From Planctomycetales bacterium (GTDB lineage Bacteria > Planctomycetota > Planctomycetia > Isosphaerales > Isosphaeraceae): a DNA stretch of 64,000 bases. The stretch's first letter is position 1. Each line of letters starts with the position of its first letter. Positions 37,761 through 46,884 of this stretch are shown here, one piece after another. A program made the translations under genes and the position numbers. Where the stretch lies: the NCBI GenBank assembly GCA_027452145.1, contig DAIDHB010000096.1:24925-88924 (forward strand), read 5' to 3'. The notes beneath the pieces are model-generated. The model had not been told where the DNA came from. It saw only the letters and a program-made list of their open reading frames with translations, and searched no databases.

Positions 37761-39644
37761 ATGAGCCCCGTCGATCGTCAGACTGCCGCCGGCGAAGATA
37801 CGCTCGCCCACGTCCCGGGCGCGGGCGGGTCGGCGTCGGCCGACCTGAGCGGCACGACGCTGGGCGACTTCCAGGTCGAGCGCCTGCTCGGCCGCGGCGG
37901 AATGGGCGAGGTCTACCTGGCCACCCAGCTCAGCCTCAATCGACCGGTGGCCCTCAAGGTCCTCCGCCCCGAGGTACTGGCGAAGCCGGGATACCTCGAC
38001 CGCTTCATGGCGGAGGCGATCGCCGTCGCGAAGCTCAACCACCCGAGCATCGTCCACGTCTACGCCATGGACGAGATCGAGGGGATCCACTTCATCGCGA
38101 TGGAGTACGTCGAGGGGACCAACCTGCGGGAGTACGTCCGCAAGCGCGGAGCGCTGGACCTCCAGCAGGCCCTGGCCATCATGAAGCAGACCGGCCAGGC
38201 AATCGGCGCCGCCGGCGAGGCCGGGCTGATCCACCGCGACGTCAAGCCCGAGAACATCCTGATCGCTCGCCGCGGGCGGGTGAAGGTCGCCGACTTCGGC
38301 CTCTGCCGCCAGATGGATGAGGATTCCGCGCACCTGACGCAGGCGGGGACCACGATGGGCACCCCGGCCTACATGAGCCCCGAGCAGGCTCAGGGCCATC
38401 CCCTTGACCATCGCAGCGACCTCTACTCGCTCGGAGCGACCTTCTATTACATGCTCGCCGGCGTCCCTCCTTTCCGCGCCGACTCGCCGGTTGCTCTGGC
38501 GCTGAAGCAGGTGCGGGAGATCCCCAGCAGCCTGCTGATCCACCGGCCCGACCTGCCGCTCGAAATCGACCGGCTGGTGATGAAGCTCATGGCCAAGAAC
38601 CCCGCCGACCGCTTCCAGTCGGCGGCCGAGATGCTGGCCGAGCTGGCGAGGATCCGCGAGACGATCCAGATCCCGCCATCCGCGTCCGGCGAGCCGGCGG
38701 ACGGGCCCTATGCCCGCACCGAGGAATTCCCGGCCCCCGCACAATCGGCGAACGCGCCGACGCCCGCGACCGCAACCGCGCCCACGGCCGCGACCCCGCG
38801 TGTCGCCCCGGCCCGGGCCCCCGCGCCGATCGAGGAGCGCCGGGGAAAAAGCCCGCAGCCCGCCGCCGCGGGACGGGACATCCCCGTCCCGGCGGATCCC
38901 GCGGGACCGGACGACGCGGCGGAGGGCCCACGTTCCGCGTTCAGCGGCTGGATTGCCACGGCCGCGGCCGCGGTGGGATTGCTGGCGGGCGGCCTGTCGG
39001 GATGGGCGGCCCGGTCGCCAGACGTCATGGCCCTTCCCGAGGGCTCGACGCGCCATGCCCCTGGCCTCTGGATCGAGCCGCGATGGACGTCCATCCCAAG
39101 ACAGGGAAGCGCCGAGGACCAGCTCCGATACGCGCAGCTCCAGGCGCCCCGAGACGAGTGGACCGCCGCCTGGATGGCGGTGCCGGGGAATTATCCTCAT
39201 TCGCACGACGCGGCGTCGCGGGCCTATGCTCAGCTTGCCCGGCTATGGTACCGGCTCGACGATCGCGAGTCGCTCGCCGCGCTGGGAGCCGAGCTGTCAG
39301 CGTGGAAAGAGGCCCAGCAACGCGACCGCGACCTGGCCGGATTGATCACGCTGGCGCTCCAGCTCCGCAAGGGTGACCTGGGCGCGGTGGAGAAGGGGTA
39401 TGAGAAGCTCACCGACGCCGAGGTCGCCGATATGTACGACCCGCTCCTCGTCGCGATGAACCTGGAAATCTGTTCCGACGCGCTGGCGATCGTCCAGAGG
39501 GCCGGCACCCAGCCGATCGCCAGGCCGTTGCAGCGTGCGCTGCGACTGCTGGCGCGGCAGCTCAACCACATCGAACTCGGCGACGCCCCCGTACGCGGCC
39601 GCGCCAACCTCGGCGCGGGGGCGGCCCCGCGATCCAAGAGATAG
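37761..39644 (+). CDS. Membrane-anchored Ser/Thr protein kinase (PknB type)
   Basis: A 627-aa kinase. The catalytic domain is at ~33-300: LGRGGMGEVYLA glycine loop, VALKVLRPE lysine, HRDVKPENI near residue 158, canonical DFG in VADFGLCRQ, GTPAYMSPEQAQGH, and SDLYSLGATFYYMLAGVPPF. A Pro/Ala-rich linker (~315-390) leads to one TM helix (~394-414, TAAAAVGLLAGGLSG) and a helical extracytoplasmic part (QLRYAQLQAPRDEWTAAWMA; GYEKLTDAEVADMYDPLL). ATG 37761 is chosen at the beginning of the family-like region; the frame is open upstream, but that sequence overlaps the divergent gene. The FHA-GAF-phosphatase gene starts 44 nt downstream, so the two are probably one transcript and may share substrates: FHA domains bind phosphothreonine. 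Confidence 0.93.
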   Translation: MSPVDRQTAAGEDTLAHVPGAGGSASADLSGTTLGDFQVERLLGRGGMGEVYLATQLSLNRPVALKVLRPEVLAKPGYLDRFMAEAIAVAKLNHPSIVHVYAMDEIEGIHFIAMEYVEGTNLREYVRKRGALDLQQALAIMKQTGQAIGAAGEAGLIHRDVKPENILIARRGRVKVADFGLCRQMDEDSAHLTQAGTTMGTPAYMSPEQAQGHPLDHRSDLYSLGATFYYMLAGVPPFRADSPVALALKQVREIPSSLLIHRPDLPLEIDRLVMKLMAKNPADRFQSAAEMLAELARIRETIQIPPSASGEPADGPYARTEEFPAPAQSANAPTPATATAPTAATPRVAPARAPAPIEERRGKSPQPAAAGRDIPVPADPAGPDDAAEGPRSAFSGWIATAAAAVGLLAGGLSGWAARSPDVMALPEGSTRHAPGLWIEPRWTSIPRQGSAEDQLRYAQLQAPRDEWTAAWMAVPGNYPHSHDAASRAYAQLARLWYRLDDRESLAALGAELSAWKEAQQRDRDLAGLITLALQLRKGDLGAVEKGYEKLTDAEVADMYDPLLVAMNLEICSDALAIVQRAGTQPIARPLQRALRLLARQLNHIELGDAPVRGRANLGAGAAPRSKR

Positions 39645-39688
39645 CTGATCCGACACCGTCAGCAAGATCGGGCCGGGAGACGACGGGC

Positions 39689-41398
39689 ATGGCATTCCTG
39701 AAGCGAGCCAACGGCGAGACCGCCGGGCAGGTCATCGAGTTGAAGCCGGATCGCATCGTCATCGGCCGATCCCCCGAGCACTGCCACGTCGTGCTCGATC
39801 CCAACGGCGTCAGCCGCCGCCACGCCGAGATCTACCGCAAGGGCGAGGAGTTCTTCCTCGCCGACCTCAACTCGCGGAACATGACCAAGGTCAACAACAC
39901 CAAGGTCATCCCGGGCGTCGACCACCGACTCGTCCCCGGCGACCGGATCAACATCTGCGACGTCGAGTTCCTCTTCTACCCCCGGCTCCCGTCCGAGTCG
40001 CCCTCGAAGGAGCCGGGCGACGTGATGTTCGTCAACGAGGCCGACAGCCAGGACTCGCGGCACCTCCACACGCTCGACGCCTCGCGCTCCAGCGCCATGG
40101 CCAGCATGGTCAAGCCCGAGCTCAAGCTCAAGGCAATCCTCGAGATCGCCCGCAACCTCTCCAGCGAGCTGAAGATCGACGCGGTCGCCCCGAAGATCCT
40201 CGATTCCCTGATGGAGCTCTTCCCGCAGGCCGAGCGGCTATTCCTGATCCTCGTCGAGCCCGAGACCAAGAAGCTCATCCGCAAGGCATTCCGCTACCGA
40301 CCGGCGCGGCGGGCGACCTTCACGACGAACGTGCCGCCCGACGAGGTGCCGATGAGCATCAGCCGGTCGATCGTCAACCACGTGCTCGGACAGAAGAAGG
40401 CGGTCCTCAGCCAGGACGCCGGCTCCGACCAGAACCTGCCGACGAGCGCCTCGATCGCCGACCTGAAGATCCGCTCGGTCATGTGCGTCCCCCTGCTCAC
40501 CCCCGACAAGGAAGCGCTCGGGATCATCCAGCTCGACACCAGCGACCGCAACAAGTTCCTCCAGGAGGACCTCGACGTCCTGGCCGCCGTCGCCTGCCAG
40601 GCGGCCATCGCCGTGCAGAACGCCGCGATGCACGAGAGCCTGCTCGAGCGCGAGCGGGTCAACCGCGACCTTCGGCTGGCCGAGCAGGTGCAGAAGCGGT
40701 TCCTGCCCCAGAACGTCCCGGCGATCCCCGGCTACGAGTTCTTCGCCCACTACGATCCCGCCTACGAGGTCGGAGGCGACTACTACGACTTCGTCACCCT
40801 GCCCGACAACCGCCTGGCGATTGCCCTCGGCGACGTCTCGGGCAAGGGGGTGGCCGCCGCGCTCATGATGGCCAAGTTCTCGGGCGATACGAGGTACTGC
40901 ATCCTCACCGAGAACCAGCCGTCGCCGGCCGCCAACGAGCTGAACACGCTCCTGTTCTCCGCCGGCATCGAGGAGAAGTTCATCACGCTGAGCCTGAGCG
41001 TCCTCGACACCGAGAAGCACACCCTGAACCTCGCCTCCGCCGGACACCTCCCGGTGCTCGTCCGCCGGGCGAACGGCACAGTCGAGGAGATCGGCGAGGA
41101 GATCGCCGGCTTCCCGCTCGGCATCATCCCCGAGTCGGACTACCAGCAGACCGAGGTGAAGCTCCACCCCGGGGACGTCGTCGCCGTGTTCTCCGACGGC
41201 GTGACCGACGCCCGCAACCTCCGTGAAGAGCTCTACGAGTCGCGCGACAACCGACGCCTGGTCCGCAAGCTGGCCGAGACGACCGGCGGCCCCGAGGCCG
41301 TCGGCCGCGCCATCCTCCAGGATATCCGCGAGTTCTCCTCCGGCCACGTCCAGGTCGACGACATCACCCTCATCTGCTTCGGCCCACTGGCCCGATGA
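39689..41398 (+). CDS. FHA-GAF-PP2C (SpoIIE/RsbU-type) phosphatase
   Basis: A 569-aa cytosolic signalling protein. FHA domain ~1-95: IVIGRSPEHCHVVL, VSRRHAEIY and LNSRNMTKVNN (GR, SxxH and N residues for phosphothreonine binding). GAF domain ~150-320 (LKAILEIARNLSSELKID; RSVMCVPLLTPDKEALGIIQLDT). A coiled linker (ERERVNRDLRLAEQVQKRFLPQ) precedes a PPM phosphatase ~345-567 with GGDYYDF, GDVSGKGVAAALMMAKF, ASAGHLPVLV, VAVFSDGVTDA and VQVDDITLICF. SpoIIE/RsbU phosphatases usually dephosphorylate anti-anti-sigma factors; the FHA domain suggests recruitment by a phosphorylated kinase, plausibly the one encoded 44 nt upstream. The ligand of the GAF domain is unknown. Confidence 0.94.
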   Translation: MAFLKRANGETAGQVIELKPDRIVIGRSPEHCHVVLDPNGVSRRHAEIYRKGEEFFLADLNSRNMTKVNNTKVIPGVDHRLVPGDRINICDVEFLFYPRLPSESPSKEPGDVMFVNEADSQDSRHLHTLDASRSSAMASMVKPELKLKAILEIARNLSSELKIDAVAPKILDSLMELFPQAERLFLILVEPETKKLIRKAFRYRPARRATFTTNVPPDEVPMSISRSIVNHVLGQKKAVLSQDAGSDQNLPTSASIADLKIRSVMCVPLLTPDKEALGIIQLDTSDRNKFLQEDLDVLAAVACQAAIAVQNAAMHESLLERERVNRDLRLAEQVQKRFLPQNVPAIPGYEFFAHYDPAYEVGGDYYDFVTLPDNRLAIALGDVSGKGVAAALMMAKFSGDTRYCILTENQPSPAANELNTLLFSAGIEEKFITLSLSVLDTEKHTLNLASAGHLPVLVRRANGTVEEIGEEIAGFPLGIIPESDYQQTEVKLHPGDVVAVFSDGVTDARNLREELYESRDNRRLVRKLAETTGGPEAVGRAILQDIREFSSGHVQVDDITLICFGPLAR

Positions 41399-41542
41399 GG
41401 GGCGGTCTCTGAATGGCGGTCGTGGGATTGCCCACCGGCGAGCGCCTCGAATCGTCGGAGAATGCCCACCCGACAGGACGGCCCGGGAGCCATCCGGGAG
41501 AGACTCCGCCGTCGCCACCACTCGACAAGGATCGACCTTCGC

Positions 41543-43144
41543 ATGTCGCTTCGCATCGCCAATATCCGCCTGGAGCTGGGCGAGCCCGAGGAGGGCCTGC
41601 CCGACAAGATCGCCTCCCGCCTGGGGATGGACGCCGGCGCGCTGGCGAGCTGGCGGATCCTCCGCAAGAGCCTCGACGCCCGCAACCACGACGATATCCA
41701 CTACTCCTACTCGGCCGAGATCCAGCTCGCCGAGCGGGGAGTCGAGCCCTCGATCGTCGAGGCGTCGCCCGACATCGAGCCCTTCCAGCCCGAGGGCTTC
41801 GACTGGCCCGAGCCGGGCGGCCGGCCGCTGCGTACCCGGCCGGTCATCGTCGGCTCGGGGCCCGCGGGGCTATTCGCCGGCTATCTGCTCGCCCAATCGG
41901 GCTACCAGCCGCTGATCCTCGATCGAGGCCGGGCGGTCAAGGAGCGGGTCGCCGACGTCCGCCGGTTCGACGAGAACGGGCCGCTGGATCCCGAGAGCAA
42001 CTACCTCTTCGGCGAGGGGGGCGCGGGGACGTTCAGCGACGGCAAGCTGACCTCGCGCGGCACGGGGCCCGACGTCCGCCGGGTGCTCGAGATCCTGGCC
42101 GAGTGCCACGGCAAGCCGTCGATCGTCTACGAGCACCGGCCGCACCTCGGGTCGAACCGCCTCCCGCTCGTCGTCCGCACCCTGAGGCGCAAGATCGAGG
42201 AGATGGGCGGCGAGGTCCGCTTCTCTTGCCTCGCCGAGGACCTCGACCTCGCCGACGGCCGGCTCCGCGGCCTCTGGACATCCTCCGGGTACATCGAGGC
42301 CGAGGTGGCCATCCTGGCGATCGGCCATAGCGCCCGCGACACCTACGGGATGCTCCTCCGCCGCAGGGTGCCGATCGCGGCCAAGGCGTTCCAGCTCGGC
42401 GTCCGGATCGAGCAGCCGCAGGCGTCGATCGACGAGGCCCGCTATGGTCCGTTCGCCGGCCATCCCGCCCTCGGCGCGGCGGACTACAGCGCATCGGTCC
42501 GCGCGGGTCGTCGCGACCTGTTCACGTTCTGCATGTGCGCCGGCGGCTACGTGATGCCGAGCGTCAGCGACCCGGGCTACTTCTGCACCAATGGCATGAG
42601 CGAGAGCCGGCACGACTCCCCCTTCGCCAACAGCGGCCTGGTCGTCACGATCAACCCCGAGGAGCTGGGAAGCCCACACCCCCTGGCCGGCATCCACTAT
42701 CAACAGCGGTTCGAGCGGCTCGCGTACCTGGCCGGCGAGCGGACCTACGCGGCGCCGCTCCAGTGGGCCCGCGACTTCCTCGGGGGACGGACCAGTCGAG
42801 GCAACCTGCCGACGAGCTACCGCCGCGGCGGCCGCGCGATCGACCTCCGCCTCTTCCTGCCGGATCCGGTCGTCGACGCGCTCGAGCACGGCCTTCGGCT
42901 GATCGATCGCCGGTTCGGCGGCCACTTCCTCCGCGACGCGACACTCACCGGCCCCGAGTCGCGCGGCAGCTCGCCCGTCCGCGTGCTCCGCGACTCCGCG
43001 ACCCGCGAGAGCCCGGGGATCGCCGGGCTCTATCCCTGCGGCGAGGGGGCGGGCTACGCCGGCGGGATCGTCAGCGCGGCGGTCGATGGCCTCCGCACCG
43101 CACGCAGTATCGTTTCGACCTATGCGAGTCTGTCCCGATCGTGA
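41543..43144 (+). CDS. NAD(P)/FAD-dependent oxidoreductase (COG2509-type)
   Basis: A 533-aa flavoprotein. Residues ~1-80 form a small N-terminal domain (LGMDAGALASWRILRKSLDARN) characteristic of the COG2509 group of uncharacterised FAD-dependent dehydrogenases. The Rossmann FAD site is VIVGSGPAGLFAGYLLAQSG (~101), followed by ILDRGRAVKERV, NYLFGEGGAGTFSDGKLTSR, AILAIGHSARDTY, and a C-terminal FAD segment LYPCGEGAGYAGGIVSAAVDG. ATG 41543 has AAGGA about 12 nt upstream and fits the domain start; the frame is open further upstream without similarity. Its last 25 nt overlap the last 25 nt of mobA on the other strand. The substrate is unknown. Confidence 0.92.
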   Translation: MSLRIANIRLELGEPEEGLPDKIASRLGMDAGALASWRILRKSLDARNHDDIHYSYSAEIQLAERGVEPSIVEASPDIEPFQPEGFDWPEPGGRPLRTRPVIVGSGPAGLFAGYLLAQSGYQPLILDRGRAVKERVADVRRFDENGPLDPESNYLFGEGGAGTFSDGKLTSRGTGPDVRRVLEILAECHGKPSIVYEHRPHLGSNRLPLVVRTLRRKIEEMGGEVRFSCLAEDLDLADGRLRGLWTSSGYIEAEVAILAIGHSARDTYGMLLRRRVPIAAKAFQLGVRIEQPQASIDEARYGPFAGHPALGAADYSASVRAGRRDLFTFCMCAGGYVMPSVSDPGYFCTNGMSESRHDSPFANSGLVVTINPEELGSPHPLAGIHYQQRFERLAYLAGERTYAAPLQWARDFLGGRTSRGNLPTSYRRGGRAIDLRLFLPDPVVDALEHGLRLIDRRFGGHFLRDATLTGPESRGSSPVRVLRDSATRESPGIAGLYPCGEGAGYAGGIVSAAVDGLRTARSIVSTYASLSRS

Positions 43145-43767
43145 GAGTCGGCCGTCATTGGCCCGAGAAAGCCGGCGTCGTGCAGGGCGCGATCGTAATC
43201 CGCGGGCTCGTTGAGGTTCCGGACCGAGCCGAATGACAGGTCCACGTCCCGGAGATCCTCTTCATTGAGGAGGACGGCCCGCGCAGCCTCAACGAGTTCT
43301 CTCACCCGCAGCCGCGACCCGGCCAGCAGGTTCTCAATCACCGGCAGCATCGTCCGCCTTCGATACACGGCCGCCAGTGGTTGGAGATAACCGCCGATCT
43401 TCGGGACGACCAGGTCGGCGTTGCCGATCCGCTCGACGAGTCGCGCGATCCAGCGTGGTTCGAGGAACGGGACGTCCGTCGCCGTTGCAAAGACGAGCTC
43501 GACCGACTCCGGCATCGCGGCGAGACCCGCGGCCAGGCCCTGGAGCGGCCCCCGGCCCGCGATGCTGTCCCGTACGACCCGCACGTCCGGGAGCAGGTCC
43601 GGCAGTTCCTGCTCAGGCGCTCCGACCACCACGACGGGACTCGCCGCGATGCCGACCAGCCGCACAACGCGCTGAAGCAGGTACTCAGGGCCGAACGACA
43701 GCCACGCCTTCGGCCGCCCCATTCTCCGGCTCTCGCCGCCGCACAGTATCACTGCGCCGGGTGTCAT
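43120..43767 (-). CDS. mobA: Molybdenum cofactor guanylyltransferase MobA
   Basis: A 215-aa nucleotidyltransferase that would attach GMP to molybdopterin to make the MGD cofactor. Motifs: GAVILCGGESRRMGRPKAWL at residues 4-23 (GTP/Mg loop with the key Lys), VVVVGAPEQELP, DSIAGRGPLQGLAAGL (~70), FATATDVPFLEP with the metal-binding Asp (~95) and a C-terminal LRDVDLSFGSVRNLNEPADY, typical of MobA. Length is slightly above the E. coli protein (194 aa). No other molybdenum-cofactor gene is nearby, so it stands alone. Its 3' end overlaps that of the FAD oxidoreductase gene, so the two transcripts are mutually antisense there. Confidence 0.93.
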   Translation of the reverse strand: MTPGAVILCGGESRRMGRPKAWLSFGPEYLLQRVVRLVGIAASPVVVVGAPEQELPDLLPDVRVVRDSIAGRGPLQGLAAGLAAMPESVELVFATATDVPFLEPRWIARLVERIGNADLVVPKIGGYLQPLAAVYRRRTMLPVIENLLAGSRLRVRELVEAARAVLLNEEDLRDVDLSFGSVRNLNEPADYDRALHDAGFLGPMTADSHDRDRLA

Positions 43768-43923
43768 GTCATGGATCTCCGCTTGCGGTCAAACCATGTT
43801 GAGGTGGACCCGACTTCGGATACAATCCCGGGAATCGCCGGGGATCGCAAGAACCGGGCTGGAGCCCGATCCGCGTTCGCTTGACTTTCGCACCACGTCG
43901 ACCTGAGAGAAAGGACGCTCACC

Positions 43924-46482
43924 ATGTGCCGGCTTCCCGCGTTTCGTCGTCGTTTCTCGGTCGCGGCCCTCGCGACGGTCCTGGCTCTCTTACTCCTGCC
44001 CGGCCTCGCCCGTGCCGAGGAAGCGAGATCTGACCTCCGGCGCTGCTTCCCGGCGAGCGGGCTCATCGCGTATGCCGAGTTCGACGGTCTGCGTGCCCAT
44101 ACGAAAGCCTGGGAGGCCACCGCGGCTCACGCGATGCTGGCCCGGACTCCGGCCGGGTCGATGATGACTGACCTGGCGACGCAGGTTATCGACCGGCTGG
44201 TCAAGCTGGACCCGAGCATCAAGTGGACGGGTGCCGATCTCGTGGCTCTCGAGGATCACATCGCCCACGAGGGATTCGCCATCGGGTATCGCCGGGCCGG
44301 GGACGACGATTCGATCATCGTGGTCGTGCCTGGCGCGGGACAACCGGCGAGTCGTGAGCGATTCGAACGAATCCTGGGTCTCGCCGACGCGCGGGCGGGG
44401 CGCGAGAAGAGCCCGGCTGTCTCGAAGATCCGCGGGCGTGAGATATTTCGCTGGATGTCGACGATGACGGCGATTCCCGCGGACGATCCTGTCGCCCCGG
44501 TGCGCGGGGGCGGTGTTCCGGAGTCACGTCTCTCGGCCTGGTTCGAGAAGGACGACCTGGTGCTGGTCGCGTCGTATCTCCCGATCCACGTCGTGGAACC
44601 GGGAAAGAAGCCCGACGACATGAACGGCCGGGCAGTCGCCGCCGTGCTGGACACCGTCGAGGGGAAACAGCCCAATGTCTCGACTCATGCCGGCTATGTT
44701 TCCGCGGCGGCGGAAGGGAAGGACGTGACCGGCTTCGAGGCCGACGGCCTGTTCTTCATCGAACTCGGCGAGAACCTGGGGGCTCTCAGGGAAGGACTTT
44801 CGTCGCGAGCAATGGGCGGGGCTGGCGGCATCCTTTCAGGCCCAGCCGGCCTGACGCTGCCCTCAGGTCGGTACATGCAGGACGACGTCAAGTACATTCA
44901 ATCTGGCGATGACTTCCAACTGCCGTTCTCGCCGTCCGGTCCCGACATCGCCGCCATTCCACCCGCTGCTCCCGCTGTGATGAGGCAGGGGCGCCTCGAC
45001 CCTCCCGCCCCGCCGCCACCCACCGTGGGCCAGGCGGCGATCCCACCTTCTACTATCATCTCGCCGAGCGACGCTCCGCCGGAGCCTGCTCCTGCGGCGC
45101 CATCGGACACGCCGTCGCCAGCCGCCGCACCATCGCCTCGTCACGCCGTCCGGCCATCTCCGTCGGCGGTCTTGCCGGAACTCATGCCCGCGGGGACCAG
45201 CTCGGTTCGCCCGGCAAGCCCCCCCGAACCGCGGCCGGCCCCCGAGGCCGTCGGCGGGAAGGCAAGCCGTCCGCCCCTGGACGATCCGATCAAGGCGCTC
45301 GGACTGGACGGCATCAAGCGCGTCGTCGGCCGGTGGGGATTCCACGGCAAGGCCCTGCTGACCGACGTCCGGGTCGAGATGCCCGCCCCGCGCAAGGGCC
45401 TCGCCGGCTGGATTGACCAGCCGGGTTTCGACCGGAATCGACTCTTGCCCATCCCCGATCGGGCGCGGAGTTTCACCGTAGACTCCCTGGACCCAGCACT
45501 GCTCTATACGCGCCTGGCGGACCTGGGAAAGACGATCGATCCGGATTCGGCTCGGGTGACGGCCGAGCTCGAGCGGATGATCCGAGGCGCGATCGGCATA
45601 CGCATCCGCGAGGACCTGCTCGCCCAGGTCGGGCCAAGCTGGAGCGTCTTCCCCGCGCTTTCCGCCGAGCGCAACAACAAGGACGAGCTCGATCCCTGGG
45701 ACTACGTGCTCGTGGCGGATCTCAAGGACGCCGGAGCCTTCGCGAAGACCCTCGATACTTTGGCCGGCCGGGCTTCGGACTACCTCCGCGAGCGCGAGAA
45801 GCCGAAGGGCGCCGCGGGCCAGGCCAACCTGCCGGCCGTGGTGCTCGAACGACTGCCCGCGCCGCACCGCGGCTATCGATTGACCTCGCCATCCCAGGTC
45901 GTGTTCTGGCTCAACGACGAGCTTCAGCCCACCATCCTCGTGGGGCGGTCCCACGTCGCGTTCGCATCGAACCCCGAACGGGCGGTCGAGGCGCTGGCGT
46001 TCGAAGCGGGTGAGGAGCGCCGGTGGAAGCCGGCGGGCGAGGTCGAACAGGCAATGGCCTGCCTGCCGAGGAAGCTTACCTTGCTGTCGATTGGCGATGC
46101 CCGGGAATCCAGCATTCCCGCATTGATCGTCGGCTTGCCGAGGATCGTACAGATGCTGAGCACCGGCGTGGCTGACCTCGACAGTCCCGCGGGAGAGGGC
46201 CGTGTGGACTTCCTCACCATGATCGGGATCCCCGGTCCCGGACGGTTCCGGGTGCGGATCGATCCCGCCCTGCTTCCGAAAGCTGAAGCACTCGAAGCCC
46301 ATCTCTTTCCCAGCGTCCTGGCCGCGGCGGTGGATGATCGAGGCATTCGCTTCATCGCGCGGGAGGCATTTCCTTTCGGCTGCCTTCGAAATGGTGGTTA
46401 CCTCAAGTCGCGCGTGAAATGGACGGATGGAGGCTGGAAACGCGACCTCAAGATGGGCGTCAACTTCCTGGGGGGACACTGA
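43924..46482 (+). CDS. Large exported protein of unknown function
   Basis: 852 aa. Signal peptide ~10-32 (VAALATVLALLLLPGLARA), mature start EEARSDLRRCFPASGLIAYAEFDGL. Two globular parts are separated by a Pro/Ala/Ser-rich linker (~355-450). The N-terminal part has IVVVPGAGQPASRERFERIL and AWFEKDDLVLVASYLPIHVVEPG; the C-terminal part has KALLTDVRVEMPAPRKGLAGWI and DPWDYVLVADLKDAGAFAKTLDTLAGRASDYL. The pattern resembles planctomycete secreted proteins sometimes grouped with DUF3352, but that assignment is uncertain. AAGGA is ~8 nt before ATG 43924. The exported protein at 47999 has similar phrases (a start of the type 'CFPASGLIAYAEFDGL' / 'YVPADVDVAIRTRGL', and ATM-inhibitor-like alternating segments), so the two may be distant paralogues. 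Role unknown. Confidence 0.8.
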   Translation: MCRLPAFRRRFSVAALATVLALLLLPGLARAEEARSDLRRCFPASGLIAYAEFDGLRAHTKAWEATAAHAMLARTPAGSMMTDLATQVIDRLVKLDPSIKWTGADLVALEDHIAHEGFAIGYRRAGDDDSIIVVVPGAGQPASRERFERILGLADARAGREKSPAVSKIRGREIFRWMSTMTAIPADDPVAPVRGGGVPESRLSAWFEKDDLVLVASYLPIHVVEPGKKPDDMNGRAVAAVLDTVEGKQPNVSTHAGYVSAAAEGKDVTGFEADGLFFIELGENLGALREGLSSRAMGGAGGILSGPAGLTLPSGRYMQDDVKYIQSGDDFQLPFSPSGPDIAAIPPAAPAVMRQGRLDPPAPPPPTVGQAAIPPSTIISPSDAPPEPAPAAPSDTPSPAAAPSPRHAVRPSPSAVLPELMPAGTSSVRPASPPEPRPAPEAVGGKASRPPLDDPIKALGLDGIKRVVGRWGFHGKALLTDVRVEMPAPRKGLAGWIDQPGFDRNRLLPIPDRARSFTVDSLDPALLYTRLADLGKTIDPDSARVTAELERMIRGAIGIRIREDLLAQVGPSWSVFPALSAERNNKDELDPWDYVLVADLKDAGAFAKTLDTLAGRASDYLREREKPKGAAGQANLPAVVLERLPAPHRGYRLTSPSQVVFWLNDELQPTILVGRSHVAFASNPERAVEALAFEAGEERRWKPAGEVEQAMACLPRKLTLLSIGDARESSIPALIVGLPRIVQMLSTGVADLDSPAGEGRVDFLTMIGIPGPGRFRVRIDPALLPKAEALEAHLFPSVLAAAVDDRGIRFIAREAFPFGCLRNGGYLKSRVKWTDGGWKRDLKMGVNFLGGH

Positions 46483-46884
46483 GGACCGGGATCGAGCCAT
46501 CCTACGCCCGGCAGAAGCCGACTCGCCGCGACCGACAGGATTCCGCAAGTCCCCGGATCGAGAGAATCCGGAAGAACCTCTCAAGTTCCGCGCGCCGGCG
46601 TCCGATGACATGAGATAGAAGAAACCCCAGGTTCGGCAGCAAGCGGCGGATCGGCATCGATCGGGAACGGCACCCCGCCAGCACGGTCATCACACCTGTG
46701 ATCCAGGGCTCTCCCCCAATCCCCACCGGGACGGAACGCCCCTGGACGTCGTGCTATTCCCGGTGATCCGCCGCGACAGCAAGACCTCCAGGTGACCGGC
46801 GCATGCGAACGGCGAATCCGGGCGAGGTACAAACCCTGCCTCGCACCGGGGCGACTCTCGCGCGCCCGTCGGGATCGAGCCATC
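46483..46884 (+). other. Intergenic region, nothing recognised
   Basis: 402 nt between the large exported protein and the membrane protein. The frame of the membrane-protein gene is open back to 46792, but that extension is Arg-rich and not membrane-like. No repeat, hairpin or promoter could be supported. Confidence 0.4.

Noticed and set aside
40238..41701. Minus-strand open frame opposite the FHA-GAF-phosphatase gene
   Set aside because: Antisense artefact; the plus strand holds three contiguous known domains.
44863..46611. Minus-strand 582-codon frame opposite the large exported protein
   Set aside because: No signal, motif or ribosome-binding site; the plus strand has a signal peptide and good start.
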